Assembly (NCBI RefSeq): GCF_029813785.1
Contig: NZ_JARVKY010000002.1
Location: 62,001-126,000 of the forward strand
DNA: 64,000 bases
Source: Streptomyces sp. DH41
Lineage (GTDB): Bacteria > Actinomycetota > Actinomycetes > Streptomycetales > Streptomycetaceae
Direction of reading: 5' to 3'
The first letter of the stretch is position 1; every line of letters starts with the position of its first letter. The translations under genes were made by a program, and so were the position numbers. The notes below the pieces were generated by a model. That model did not search any database. It saw nothing but the letters and a program-made list of their open reading frames with translations, and had not been told where the DNA came from. This document shows positions 56,849 to 64,000 of this stretch, piece after piece.

Positions 56849-57649
56849 ATGCCCGACTACCTTGACGACCTCCGCCTCGCCCACGTCCTCGCGGACGCCG
56901 CCGACGCCGCGACGATGGAACGCTTCAAGGCCCTCGACCTGAAGGTCGAGACCAAGCCGGACATGACCCCGGTGAGCGAGGCGGACAAGGCCGCCGAGGA
57001 ACTCATCCGCGGCCACCTCGCCCGCGCCCGCCCCCGCGACGCGGTCCTCGGCGAGGAGTACGGCGTCGAGGGCACCGGCCCCCGCCGATGGATCATCGAC
57101 CCGATCGACGGCACCAAGAACTACGTGCGGGGCGTCCCCGTCTGGGCGACCCTCATCGCCCTCACGGAGGCGGGTGAGGGCGGCTACCATCCCGTCGTCG
57201 GCCTCGTCTCCGCCCCGGCGCTCGGCCGCCGTTGGTGGGCGGTGAAGGACCACGGCGCCTTCACCGGCCGCAGCCTGACCTCGGCGTCCCGGCTGCGCGT
57301 CTCCCAGGTCTCGGAGCTCTCCGATGCCTCCTTCGCGTACTCCTCTCTCCAGGGCTGGGAGGAGCAGGGCCGCCTCGACGGCTTCCTCGACCTGACCCGC
57401 GAGGTGTGGCGCACGCGCGCGTACGGCGACTTCTGGCCGTACATGATGGTCGCCGAGGGCTCGGTCGACATCTGCGCCGAACCGGAGCTCTCCCTCTGGG
57501 ACATGGCCGCCAACGCGATCATCGTCACGGAGGCCGGTGGCACCTTCACCGGCCTCGACGGCCGCCCCGGCCCGAACAGCGGCAACGCGGCCGCGTCGAA
57601 CGGCCGGCTCCACGACGAGCTCCTCGGGTACCTCAACCAGCGCTACTGA
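56849..57649 (+). CDS. hisN: Histidinol-phosphate phosphatase, inositol-monophosphatase type
   Basis: 266 residues. The metal-site motifs are GEEYG (about 70), [15 protein letters not shown] (DPIDGT) and [18 protein letters not shown] (WDxAA). In Streptomyces this IMPase-family protein was shown to be the histidinol-phosphatase of histidine synthesis; an inositol-phosphatase role is the alternative. The unusually GC-rich 280 bases upstream (56568-56848) show no other gene. Confidence 0.9.
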   Translation: MPDYLDDLRLAHVLADAADAATMERFKALDLKVETKPDMTPVSEADKAAEELIRGHLARARPRDAVLGEEYGVEGTGPRRWIIDPIDGTKNYVRGVPVWATLIALTEAGEGGYHPVVGLVSAPALGRRWWAVKDHGAFTGRSLTSASRLRVSQVSELSDASFAYSSLQGWEEQGRLDGFLDLTREVWRTRAYGDFWPYMMVAEGSVDICAEPELSLWDMAANAIIVTEAGGTFTGLDGRPGPNSGNAAASNGRLHDELLGYLNQRY

Positions 57650-57793
57650 GCGCCTTCCTGGCGCCCCCGTACTTGCCCCCTGCGCGCCCCTTGTTGACCC
57701 GGGCTTTGCCTGCCACTCTGAGAGTCCCCCCACTTGTGAGCTTGTGAATCCATGAACCAACTCATGGATCACCGGCAGGAGGTGGCTCCACCC

Positions 57794-58201
57794 ATGCTCG
57801 TCCGCGAAGCCATGAGTACGGTCGTCCTCACCATCGGCCCCACCCACACCCTCCGCCAGGCCGCCGCCCTGATGTCCGCGCGCCGCGTCGGCGCGGCGGT
57901 GGTGTACGACCCCGACGCCGGCGGCATCGGCATCCTCACCGAACGCGACATCCTGGTCTCCGTAGGCCTGGGCCAGGACCCGGACACCGAACGCGCCCAC
58001 GCCCACACCACCACCGACGTCGTGTTCGCCACGCCGGCCTGGACCGTGGAGGAGGCGGCCCGGGCCATGGCGCACGGCGGCTTCCGCCACCTCATCGTCC
58101 TCGACCGCGGCGAGGCCGCGGGCATCGTCTCGGTCCGCGACATCATCCGCTGCTGGGCGCCGGAGCGGTCGCGGCACGAGGTGCCGGCGGTGACCTCCTG
58201 A
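57794..58201 (+). CDS. Twin CBS-domain protein
   Basis: 135 residues from ATG 57794, with GGAGG at 57778-57782; an ATG at 57752 lacks a ribosome-binding site. Two CBS repeats are seen: VREAMSTVVLTIGPTHTLRQAAALMSARRVGAAVVYD...GILTERDILV and DVVFATPAWTVEEAARAMAHGGFRHLIVLD...GIVSVRDIIR. Such stand-alone pairs bind adenine nucleotides and act as energy or hypoxia sensors. The partner is unknown. Confidence 0.9.
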   Translation: MLVREAMSTVVLTIGPTHTLRQAAALMSARRVGAAVVYDPDAGGIGILTERDILVSVGLGQDPDTERAHAHTTTDVVFATPAWTVEEAARAMAHGGFRHLIVLDRGEAAGIVSVRDIIRCWAPERSRHEVPAVTS

Positions 58202-58311
58202 CGCCGTCACACCCGGCGACACGCTCGGTGAAACACCGGCGGCACGCCCTGCGACGCGGTCCACGGCGCTACCGGTGGCGCACCGGGTGACACTTCCGCC
58301 GACACGACGAA

Positions 58312-58345
58312 CGGGCCGGACCCCCGTCCCCGGGGATCCGGCCCG
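58312..58345. terminator. Bidirectional terminator between CBS and catalase genes
   Basis: CGGGCCGGA (58312-58320) pairs with TCCGGCCCG (58337-58345). CCCC/GGGG extends the stem across a one-base bulge. It lies 30 bases downstream of the catalase stop. Confidence 0.8.
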
Positions 58346-58375
58346 CCGCTACGACAAGCGGTCCAGTGCTGGACG

Positions 58376-59827
58376 TCAGCCGCGCAGGGCCTGGACCGCG
58401 GCCTCCAGCCGCTTGCCGAAGTCACCGTCGGCCTGACGGAAGTTGTTGATCGCGCGCTCGATGATGTCGTCGCGCGACACGTCGGAGAGGGCTCCGGCCA
58501 GGTTGTTGATCAGCCGCTCCTTCTCCTCGTCCGTCATGAGCCGGTAGAGGTTGCCCGCCTGGACGAAGTCGTTGTCCTCGGCGTGCGACGGAGTCGCGGT
58601 CTCGCCGGTGACACCCGAGACGGCGGACGGCTGCCACAGGGGCTTGTCCGTCTGGAACGGGCCGCCGAAGCTGTTCGGCTCGTAGTTCTTCGCACCCTTG
58701 TGGCGGCCGTCGTACAGGTAGCCGTCACGGGAGTTGGTGCGCGCCTCGGTGGCGTGCGGACGGTTCACCGGCAGGTGGTCGGCGTTGATGCCGACGCGGT
58801 AGCGGTGGGCGTCGCCGTAGCCGAACAGGCGGCCCTGGAGCATCTTGTCCGGGGACGGGCCGATGCCGGGCACGAAGTGCGCCGGGGAGAAGATCGACTG
58901 CTCGACCTCGGCGAAGACGTTCTCCGGGTTGCGGTTGAGCTCCAGCTTGCCGAACTCGATGACCGGGTAGTCCGCGTGCGGCCACACCTTGGTCAGGTCG
59001 AACGGGTTGAAGCGGTACTTCGCGGCCTCGGCGACGGGCATGATCTGCACGCCGACGGTCCAGGACGGGAAGTCCCCGCGCTCGATGGCCTGACGCAGGT
59101 CGCGCTGGTGGGAGTCGGGGTCCGCACCGGCGAGCTTGTCGGCCTCGGCCTGCGTGAGGGTCTTGATGCCCTGGTCGGTCTTGAAGTGGTACTTGACCCA
59201 GAAGGCCTCGCCGGCCTCGTTGTTCCACTGGAAGGTGTGCGAGCCGAAGCCGTCCATGTGGCGGTACGACGCCGGGATGCCGCGGTCACCGAACAGCCAG
59301 GTCACCTGGTGCGTCGACTCGGGCGACAGGCTCCAGAAGTCCCAGACGTTGTCCATCTCCGTCGAGCCCGTGTAGGGGTCGCGCTTCTGGGTGTGGATGA
59401 AGTCCGGGAACTTGATGGCGTCCCGGATGAAGAACACCGGGGTGTTGTTGCCGACGAGGTCGTAGTTGCCCTCTTCGGTGTAGAACTTCAGCGCGAAGCC
59501 GCGCGGGTCACGGACGGCGTCCGCCGCACCCAGGTTGCCGGCCACGGTCGAGAAGCGGAGGAAGGTCTCCGTCTCCTTGCCGACCTCGGACAGGAACTTC
59601 GCCCGGGTGTACTTGGTGACATCGGCGGTGACCGTGAAGGTGCCGTAGGCGCCGGCACCGCGGGCGTGCACGACACGCTCCGGAATGCGCTCGCGGTTGA
59701 AGTGAGCCAGCTTCTCCAGCAGGAGCTGGTCCTGGACGAGCACGGGGCCGCCGACGCCCGCGGTCTCACTGTTCTGGTTGTCGGCTACCGGAGCCCCGGC
59801 CTCCGTAGTGAGCGGTCCCTGAGTCAC
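58376..59827 (-). CDS. catA: Monofunctional heme catalase
   Basis: 483 residues from GTG 59827, AGGAGG seven bases upstream. The active-site signature around the distal histidine is [20 protein letters not shown]. The distal Asn is in [13 protein letters not shown], and the proximal heme ligand in [12 protein letters not shown] (Tyr). It decomposes hydrogen peroxide. The length is that of small-subunit clade 3 catalases. It is divergent from a Fur-family gene, the arrangement known for catA-catR. Confidence 0.95.
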   Translation of the reverse strand: MTQGPLTTEAGAPVADNQNSETAGVGGPVLVQDQLLLEKLAHFNRERIPERVVHARGAGAYGTFTVTADVTKYTRAKFLSEVGKETETFLRFSTVAGNLGAADAVRDPRGFALKFYTEEGNYDLVGNNTPVFFIRDAIKFPDFIHTQKRDPYTGSTEMDNVWDFWSLSPESTHQVTWLFGDRGIPASYRHMDGFGSHTFQWNNEAGEAFWVKYHFKTDQGIKTLTQAEADKLAGADPDSHQRDLRQAIERGDFPSWTVGVQIMPVAEAAKYRFNPFDLTKVWPHADYPVIEFGKLELNRNPENVFAEVEQSIFSPAHFVPGIGPSPDKMLQGRLFGYGDAHRYRVGINADHLPVNRPHATEARTNSRDGYLYDGRHKGAKNYEPNSFGGPFQTDKPLWQPSAVSGVTGETATPSHAEDNDFVQAGNLYRLMTDEEKERLINNLAGALSDVSRDDIIERAINNFRQADGDFGKRLEAAVQALRG

Positions 59828-59882
59828 GTACGCCTCCTGCGCCAATCCTGCAAAACCTGTCCCTTGGCTAATGCCGCTACCG

Positions 59883-59910
59883 ATCCTACAATGGACAATG
59901 TCTAAGTCAA
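59883..59910 (-). promoter_or_regulatory. catA promoter with probable CatR operator
   Basis: Minus strand TTGACT (59910-59905) and TAGGAT (59888-59883), spacer 16. The spacer carries ATTGTCCATTGT, a direct repeat of CATTGTC-type units, as expected for a Fur/PerR-like operator that blocks RNA polymerase. The divergent catR start is 62 bases away. Confidence 0.75.
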
Positions 59911-59971
59911 GTAAGACTCCAAAGTCACACACGTTCGGGACCTGGTCCCCCTTGCTGTTAGGCTGGTCTGT

Positions 59972-60388
59972 ATGAGTGACCTACTGGAACGGCTGCGTGG
60001 ACGCGGCTGGCGCATGACCGCGCAGCGGCGCGTCGTGGCCGAGGTCCTCGACGGCGAACACGTCCACCTGACGGCCGACGAGGTGCATGCCAGGGCCGTG
60101 GGCAAGCTCCCCGAGATCTCCCGGGCGACCGTCTACAACACCCTCGGTGAGCTGGTCTCGCTCGGTGAGGTCCTGGAAGTCGCGACGGACAAGCGCGCCA
60201 AGCGGTACGACCCGAACGCGCACCAGCCGCACCACCACCTCGTCTGCGCCCAGTGCGGCGCGATCCGCGACGTCCACCCCGTCGGCAATCCGCTGGCCGA
60301 CCTTCCCGACTCGGAGCGCTTCGGCTTCTCCGTCTCGGACGTCGAGGTGACGTACCGCGGCACCTGCCCGAACTGCGCGGCGGCGTAA
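59972..60388 (+). CDS. catR: Fur-family peroxide-sensing repressor CatR
   Basis: 138 residues. The winged HTH ([31 protein letters not shown]) is followed by the dimer/metal domain with [18 protein letters not shown] and CPNC, two CXXC pairs for structural zinc. In S. coelicolor CatR represses catA and itself and is inactivated by peroxide through thiol oxidation. A terminator with an 11-bp stem follows. Confidence 0.93.
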   Translation: MSDLLERLRGRGWRMTAQRRVVAEVLDGEHVHLTADEVHARAVGKLPEISRATVYNTLGELVSLGEVLEVATDKRAKRYDPNAHQPHHHLVCAQCGAIRDVHPVGNPLADLPDSERFGFSVSDVEVTYRGTCPNCAAA

Positions 60389-60407
60389 GCCCCTCCACCC
60401 GTACGAG

Positions 60408-60435
60408 AGCCCCGGCACCGATGAGTGCCGGGGCT
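60408..60435 (+). terminator. catR terminator
   Basis: AGCCCCGGCAC (60408-60418) pairs with GTGCCGGGGCT (60425-60435) and is followed by TT. It is a perfect 11-bp stem with a 6-base loop, 20 bases after the catR stop. Confidence 0.85.
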
Positions 60436-60499
60436 TTCGCGTCGCCGCGCGGCGCGAACGCGGTGAACGGGGAACGGCGAACGGCGAACGGCGAACGCA

Positions 60500-60535
60500 C
60501 CGAGGGCCGGAACCCTTTCGGATTCCGGCCCTCGG
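60500..60535 (-). terminator. Terminator downstream of the first initiator tRNA
   Basis: CCGAGGGCCGGAA (60500-60512) pairs perfectly with TTCCGGCCCTCGG (60523-60535), loop 10. It sits 8 bases beyond the tRNA 3' end. Adjacent, GAACGGC is repeated in tandem (60472-60497). Confidence 0.8.
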
Positions 60536-60542
60536 CCTTCAG

Positions 60543-60616
60543 TAGCGGGGACAGGATTTGAACCTGCGACCTCTGGGTTATGAGCCCAGCGAGCTACCGA
60601 GCTGCTCCACCCCGCG
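60543..60616 (-). tRNA. Initiator tRNA-fMet (CAT)
   Basis: 74 bases without encoded CCA. Anticodon loop CTCATAA lies between GGG and CCC, the three G-C pairs of initiator tRNAs. The T-arm has GGTTCAAATCC. The acceptor begins C1 and ends U72-A73, the unpaired C1-U72 typical of initiators. The sequence is identical to the copy at 62951-63024. Confidence 0.96.
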
Positions 60617-60659
60617 TCGATGAATGGAACATTACGTCAATCCCACGACGAGAAGCAAA

Positions 60660-60790
60660 TCCCGCAGCTGCGCCACCGCGGGCAGTCGTGCCTCCCCCAG
60701 TGCCTGAACGGCCTGGGAGGTACCCCCAGGGCGGCACGGGTGGACGATGGGGGTCCCCCGCTCAAGCGAAGCCGAGAGCGAGGGAGGCAC
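60660..60790. repeat. Streptomyces-type intergenic palindromic element
   Basis: CCTGGGAGGTACCCCCAG, and farther on GGGGGTCCCCC with GCTCAAGCGAAGCCGAGAGC, resemble the short GC-rich palindromic repeats scattered between Streptomyces genes. No coding sequence is supported in 60617-60885. Confidence 0.5.
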
Positions 60791-60885
60791 CCCGCCCGCA
60801 CCGGGCCGCGCGACCCACCCCCGCCCGGCGGCAACGCCGACGCCCTCAAGGCACCCCAGCCCCGCGCAGCGTCACGCGTCACGCG

Positions 60886-62721
60886 TCACGCCGACAGTTC
60901 CTGCCGCAACGCGTCCCGCAGCCGGGCCGCCCGCTCCCCCACCTCCGCCGGGCCCAGCGACACCGCCCGGTCGGCCCACCGCTGTCCCTCGGCCAGCTCC
61001 CCCCGCCGCGCGCAGACCAGCGCCAGCCGCAGCGCCGCCCGTCCGTGCCCGGCGTCGGCCGCCCGGCGCCACCACACGACGGCCTCCGGCTCGCTCCCCT
61101 CCCGGGCGAGCAACAGCCCCAGGTTGAACGCGCCGTTGCGGGACCCGGCCTCGGCCGCCTCCCGGTACCACCGCGCCGCCTCCACCACGTCGCCCCGCGC
61201 GGCGGCCAGCATCCCGACCCGCACCTGGGCCCGCCGGTGCCCCTGGGAGGCCGCCCGCTCGTACCACTCCTCGCACTCGGACTTCTCCTGCGCCGTCTCG
61301 CCCAGTTCGTGCGCGGGCGCGGGCGGCCGGCGCGCGTCGAGCACCGTCGCCAGGCGGTACGCGGCCTCCGCGCTGCCGCCCCCCGCCGCGCACCGCAGGA
61401 ACCGCTCGGCCTCGCGCTCGTCCCCGTCGCGCAGGCGCGCCATTCCGACCTGCAGCGCCGCCTCGGTGTGCCCGGCGGCGGCGGCCCCCTCGTACCAGCG
61501 CAGCGCCGCCCGCTCCTCACCCCGTCCGGCGTGCAGGATCCCGAGGTTGAACGCGGCGTCGACGCTGCCCGCCTCGGCGGCCTTGGAGAACCACGGCTCG
61601 GCGCCGCTCTCGTCTCCGCCGCGCAGCAGCAGGATGGCCAGCGCGTTGGAGGCCTCCCGGTGCCCGGCGTACGCGGCCCGCCGGTACCACTGCTCGGCCT
61701 GCGCGGTGCGCCCCTGCTCGGCGCAGAGCAGCCCGAGGTTGTACGCCCCGTTGTCGTCCCCGGCGTCCATCGCCGCCCGGTACCAGCGCTCGGCGGTCTG
61801 GGTCTCGCCGCGCTCGGCGTGCAGCGCGCCCAGCGCGTTGGCGGCGTTGCCGTCGCCGTCCTGCGCGGCCCGCAACCACCACACGGCGGCGCTCTCCGTG
61901 TCCCCGGCGTCGCGCAGCAGGAAGCCGAGCGCGCAGGCCGCGCGGGCCTCGCCGTCCTTGGCGGACGTGAGGTACCAGCGGCCTGCCTCCTTCAGCTCGC
62001 CCCGCCTCTCCAGGATCGTCCCGAGGTGCAGTGCGGCCCGCCGGTGGCCGCGCGCGGCGGCCTGCCGGTACCACTGTTCGGCCTCGTCGGCCGCGGGGGC
62101 CGCGGGGGCCGCCGCACGGTCGCGGCCGACACGGTCGGGCCCGGCGCCCCGGTCCAGGGCCCGTGCCAGCCGGTACGCGGCCTCCCGGTGCCCGCGCTCG
62201 GCCGCGGCCCGCATCCACCGCTCGGCCCCGGCACCGTCCCCGCGGTGCTCCAGCAGGTCGGCGAGCGCGTAGGCGCCCAGCACATGGCCCTGCTCCGCGG
62301 ACTGGCACAGCCAGTACTCGGCGGCGGGCTCGTCCCCGCGCTCGCGGAAGTGCCGTCCCAGGGCGTGGGCGGCCGCGGCGGATCCGGCGACGGCGGCGAT
62401 CCGCCACCATCCGGCGGCGTCGTCGGCGTACCCGCGCTGGTGCAGCAGGACGCCCAGGTTGTTGGCGGCGGCCCGGTCGCCGGCCGCGGTGGCGGCACGC
62501 AGGTGGGATTCGGCCCCGTCGAAGTCGCCACGGCGCAGCAGCATCGCGCCGAGGACGCTCATCGCCTCGACGTCACCGGCGTCCGCGGCGAGTCGCCGGC
62601 GTACTTCCTCGGCGGCCTCGTCGGCGGCTTCCTGGGCCTCGTCCGCGCTTTCCTCCTGACCGGACGGCTGGGCAAAACGCCCTGTCCCGAACAGATTTGC
62701 CATGTCCCCCATAACGTCCAT
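60886..62721 (-). CDS. Long Sel1-like/TPR repeat protein
   Basis: 611 residues from ATG 62721 with AGGTGG upstream. After an acidic N-terminus (EESADEAQEAADEAAEEV), about fifteen Sel1-like repeats of roughly 36 residues follow, each with an A-x-x-LG-x-L-x-x-x-RG-x-x-x-x-A-x-x-W-x-x-x-A pattern (e.g. AANNLGVLLHQRGYADDAAGWWRIAAVAG). Sel1 solenoids mediate protein contacts. No enzymatic domain or export signal is seen. Flanked by two identical tRNA genes. Confidence 0.9.
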   Translation of the reverse strand: MDVMGDMANLFGTGRFAQPSGQEESADEAQEAADEAAEEVRRRLAADAGDVEAMSVLGAMLLRRGDFDGAESHLRAATAAGDRAAANNLGVLLHQRGYADDAAGWWRIAAVAGSAAAAHALGRHFRERGDEPAAEYWLCQSAEQGHVLGAYALADLLEHRGDGAGAERWMRAAAERGHREAAYRLARALDRGAGPDRVGRDRAAAPAAPAADEAEQWYRQAAARGHRRAALHLGTILERRGELKEAGRWYLTSAKDGEARAACALGFLLRDAGDTESAAVWWLRAAQDGDGNAANALGALHAERGETQTAERWYRAAMDAGDDNGAYNLGLLCAEQGRTAQAEQWYRRAAYAGHREASNALAILLLRGGDESGAEPWFSKAAEAGSVDAAFNLGILHAGRGEERAALRWYEGAAAAGHTEAALQVGMARLRDGDEREAERFLRCAAGGGSAEAAYRLATVLDARRPPAPAHELGETAQEKSECEEWYERAASQGHRRAQVRVGMLAAARGDVVEAARWYREAAEAGSRNGAFNLGLLLAREGSEPEAVVWWRRAADAGHGRAALRLALVCARRGELAEGQRWADRAVSLGPAEVGERAARLRDALRQELSA

Positions 62722-62882
62722 CGTCGCACCACCTGCAACCTGGGTACATCCGGTATACCGCAGCCAGTGAGGTCACTTCAGCGTTTTGTCGACATGCCCA
62801 CAGGGAGACAAGTCAAACACAGATCTGCCCAACTCCCCCTGGCGGCGCGGCCGTAGCCTCACCGGCACATGCGTTCGCACAT

Positions 62883-62922
62883 CACAAAGGCCCGGATTCC
62901 TTTTGGAATCCGGGCCTTTGTG
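62883..62922. terminator. Perfect 18-bp hairpin beyond the second initiator tRNA
   Basis: An 18-base perfect inverted repeat (62883-62900 with 62905-62922, CACAAAGGCCCGGATTCC and complement) closes on TTTT. It lies 28 bases downstream of the tRNA on the minus strand and 160 bases before the Sel1 gene. Confidence 0.85.
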
Positions 62923-62950
62923 GTCGTTCGCACGTAGCTCACGACTTCAG

Positions 62951-63024
62951 TAGCGGGGACAGGATTTGAACCTGCGACCTCTGGGTTATGAGCCCAGCGA
63001 GCTACCGAGCTGCTCCACCCCGCG
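62951..63024 (-). tRNA. Initiator tRNA-fMet (CAT), second copy
   Basis: Identical over all 74 bases to 60543-60616, with the same C1-U72 mismatch and the GGG/CCC anticodon stem. The identity extends only a few bases upstream of the 3' end (TTCAG), and the flanks otherwise differ. Confidence 0.96.
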
Positions 63025-63099
63025 CCGTTGTGTTCACAACCCTAGCACGGCGCGGGATGGGCTTTGACCAGCTCGAACGCCCGGCTCGAAGCAGCAGGG

Positions 63100-64000
63100 T
63101 CAGCCGCTGTCCGAACCTCCACCGGAGTCTCCGGTCGGGGTGGGACTCGGACCGGACTTGCCGTCCCCGGCCTTGTCCCCGGCCTGTTCCCCGGTCTTGC
63201 CGTCCCCGTTCTTACCGTCCCCGTTCTTGCCGCCGGCGCTCTCGTCGACCTTGGCCTGCGCATCCTCGGCGCGCCGCAGGGCCTCCTCCAGGTCCTTCTG
63301 GGCCTCCGCGTACGCGGCCAGGTCCTTCTGTTCCAGGGCCTTCTGGCCGGCGTCGAAGGCCTCCTGCGCGTCGCCCAGCGCTTCCCGCACCGTCGGGTTG
63401 GTGGACGTCGGTGGCGGCTTGGTCGTGTCCTCGCCCTCGTCCGGTGGTGGCTCGGTCGTGCCCTCCCCCGTCGCCTCCCCGAAGACCTTGGCGAGCGCCT
63501 CGTCGAGGGTGTTCTCGAAGGCTGTGGCACCCCCGTAGCTGACCAGCACCTTGCGCAGCAGCGGGTACTTGAGGTCGCCACCGCGCACGTAGACCGGCTC
63601 CACGTACAGCAGCCCGCCGTCCAACGGCACCGTCAGCAGGTTGCCGTACTCGACCTCCGAGTCGCCGCCTCTCAGCAGCCTGATGGACTCGGCGATGTCC
63701 TGTTCGGAGTTGAACTGGCTCTGGACCTGTTTGGGCCCGTCGACGGTCGTACTGGTGGGCAGTTTCAGGATTCTGATCTTGCCGTAGCCGTCTGTCCCCG
63801 CCTCGGCGTCGACCGCCATGAACGCGCTGAGGTTGTCACGTCCGTTGGGTGTGAACGTCGTCGTGAGCGAGAACGCCTGCTTGTCCTGGTCGGGCATCTT
63901 CATGCTCAGGTAGTACGGCGGTACCGCGTCGCCCGACTTGTTGGTCGGGTCGTCCGGAACCTGCCACACCTCGCTGCCGCTGAGGAACGTGTTGGCGTCC
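63100..64000 (-). CDS. UPF0182-family membrane protein, C-terminal part (runs off the window)
   Basis: At least 300 residues are open to the window edge, including [45 protein letters not shown], typical of the large UPF0182 extracytoplasmic domain. The 3' end encodes a Gly/Lys/Asp-rich linker with (K)NGDGK repeats and a Ser/Gly tail. The N-terminal membrane spans lie outside. Function of the family is unknown. Confidence 0.9.
   Translation of the reverse strand, partial: DANTFLSGSEVWQVPDDPTNKSGDAVPPYYLSMKMPDQDKQAFSLTTTFTPNGRDNLSAFMAVDAEAGTDGYGKIRILKLPTSTTVDGPKQVQSQFNSEQDIAESIRLLRGGDSEVEYGNLLTVPLDGGLLYVEPVYVRGGDLKYPLLRKVLVSYGGATAFENTLDEALAKVFGEATGEGTTEPPPDEGEDTTKPPPTSTNPTVREALGDAQEAFDAGQKALEQKDLAAYAEAQKDLEEALRRAEDAQAKVDESAGGKNGDGKNGDGKTGEQAGDKAGDGKSGPSPTPTGDSGGGSDSG

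Overview
The window is core chromosome of a Streptomyces. GC content is very high with G/C third codon positions, many genes start with GTG, and ATGA or GTGA stop/start overlaps are common. The marker genes are genus-typical: wblE, sigR-rsrA, a sigH-type sigma factor with its antagonist, the dasRABCD-nagB set, sodN/sodX, and the epi-isozizaene synthase-CYP170 pair. From memory, the gene order resembles the S. coelicolor chromosome around SCO5204-SCO5263 in inverted order, but no alignment was run. I see no prophage, transposase or CRISPR array.

Layout. 1-6 kb: an HTH/Clp_N pair, a quinone-oxidoreductase-like enzyme, malic enzyme, and an amino-acid ABC importer (binding protein, permease, ATPase). 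6-13 kb: a methyltransferase, a CGNR zinc-finger protein, the nickel superoxide dismutase pair sodN/sodX with a probable regulatory sRNA in the sodN 3' UTR, an orphan ABC exporter, a RibD-like reductase and an acetyltransferase. 12.6-15.3 kb: a family 2B encapsulin shell gene followed by a polyprenyl synthase with a repetitive N-terminal extension, probably a protein nanocompartment and its cargo. 15.6-23.3 kb: amidase, PLP enzyme, Na+/H+ antiporter, UBP zinc finger, the anti-sigma/sigH operon, a lipid-kinase-like protein and wblE. 23.5-27 kb: a PdtaS-type histidine kinase and a divergent TetR/SDR pair with twin operators.

27-34 kb is the GlcNAc/chitin regulon. It contains nagB, the GH3 hydrolase dasD, importer genes dasCBA, the regulator dasR, and DasR-box (dre) palindromes before nagB, dasA and dasR. 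An orphan box lies at 25.27 kb. 34-42 kb: a DUF3311/sodium-solute symporter pair, then a cobalamin riboswitch leading into class Ia ribonucleotide reductase nrdA-nrdB, followed by the regulator nrdS. 41.7-44.2 kb: the albaflavenone operon (sesquiterpene cyclase plus CYP170). 44.5-49.2 kb: peptide deformylase, a TPR protein, and two HD-domain membrane proteins, one carrying an apparent frameshift beside a 24-bp tandem repeat.

49.3-64 kb: the sigR-rsrA thiol-stress switch with its own SigR promoter and the long SigR isoform start, a hydrolase, an SRAP protein, an M50-like peptidase, aroA, rsgA, an SMR transporter, TetR, hisN, a CBS protein, the divergent catalase/Fur pair (catA/catR), two identical initiator tRNA genes flanking a Sel1-repeat gene, and the 3' part of a UPF0182 membrane protein cut by the window edge.

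A shared theme is redox and metal homeostasis (SodN, CatA/CatR, SigR/RsrA, WblE, B12-gated ribonucleotide reductase). Isoprenoid metabolism is the second theme, with both an encapsulated polyprenyl synthase and a sesquiterpene pathway.
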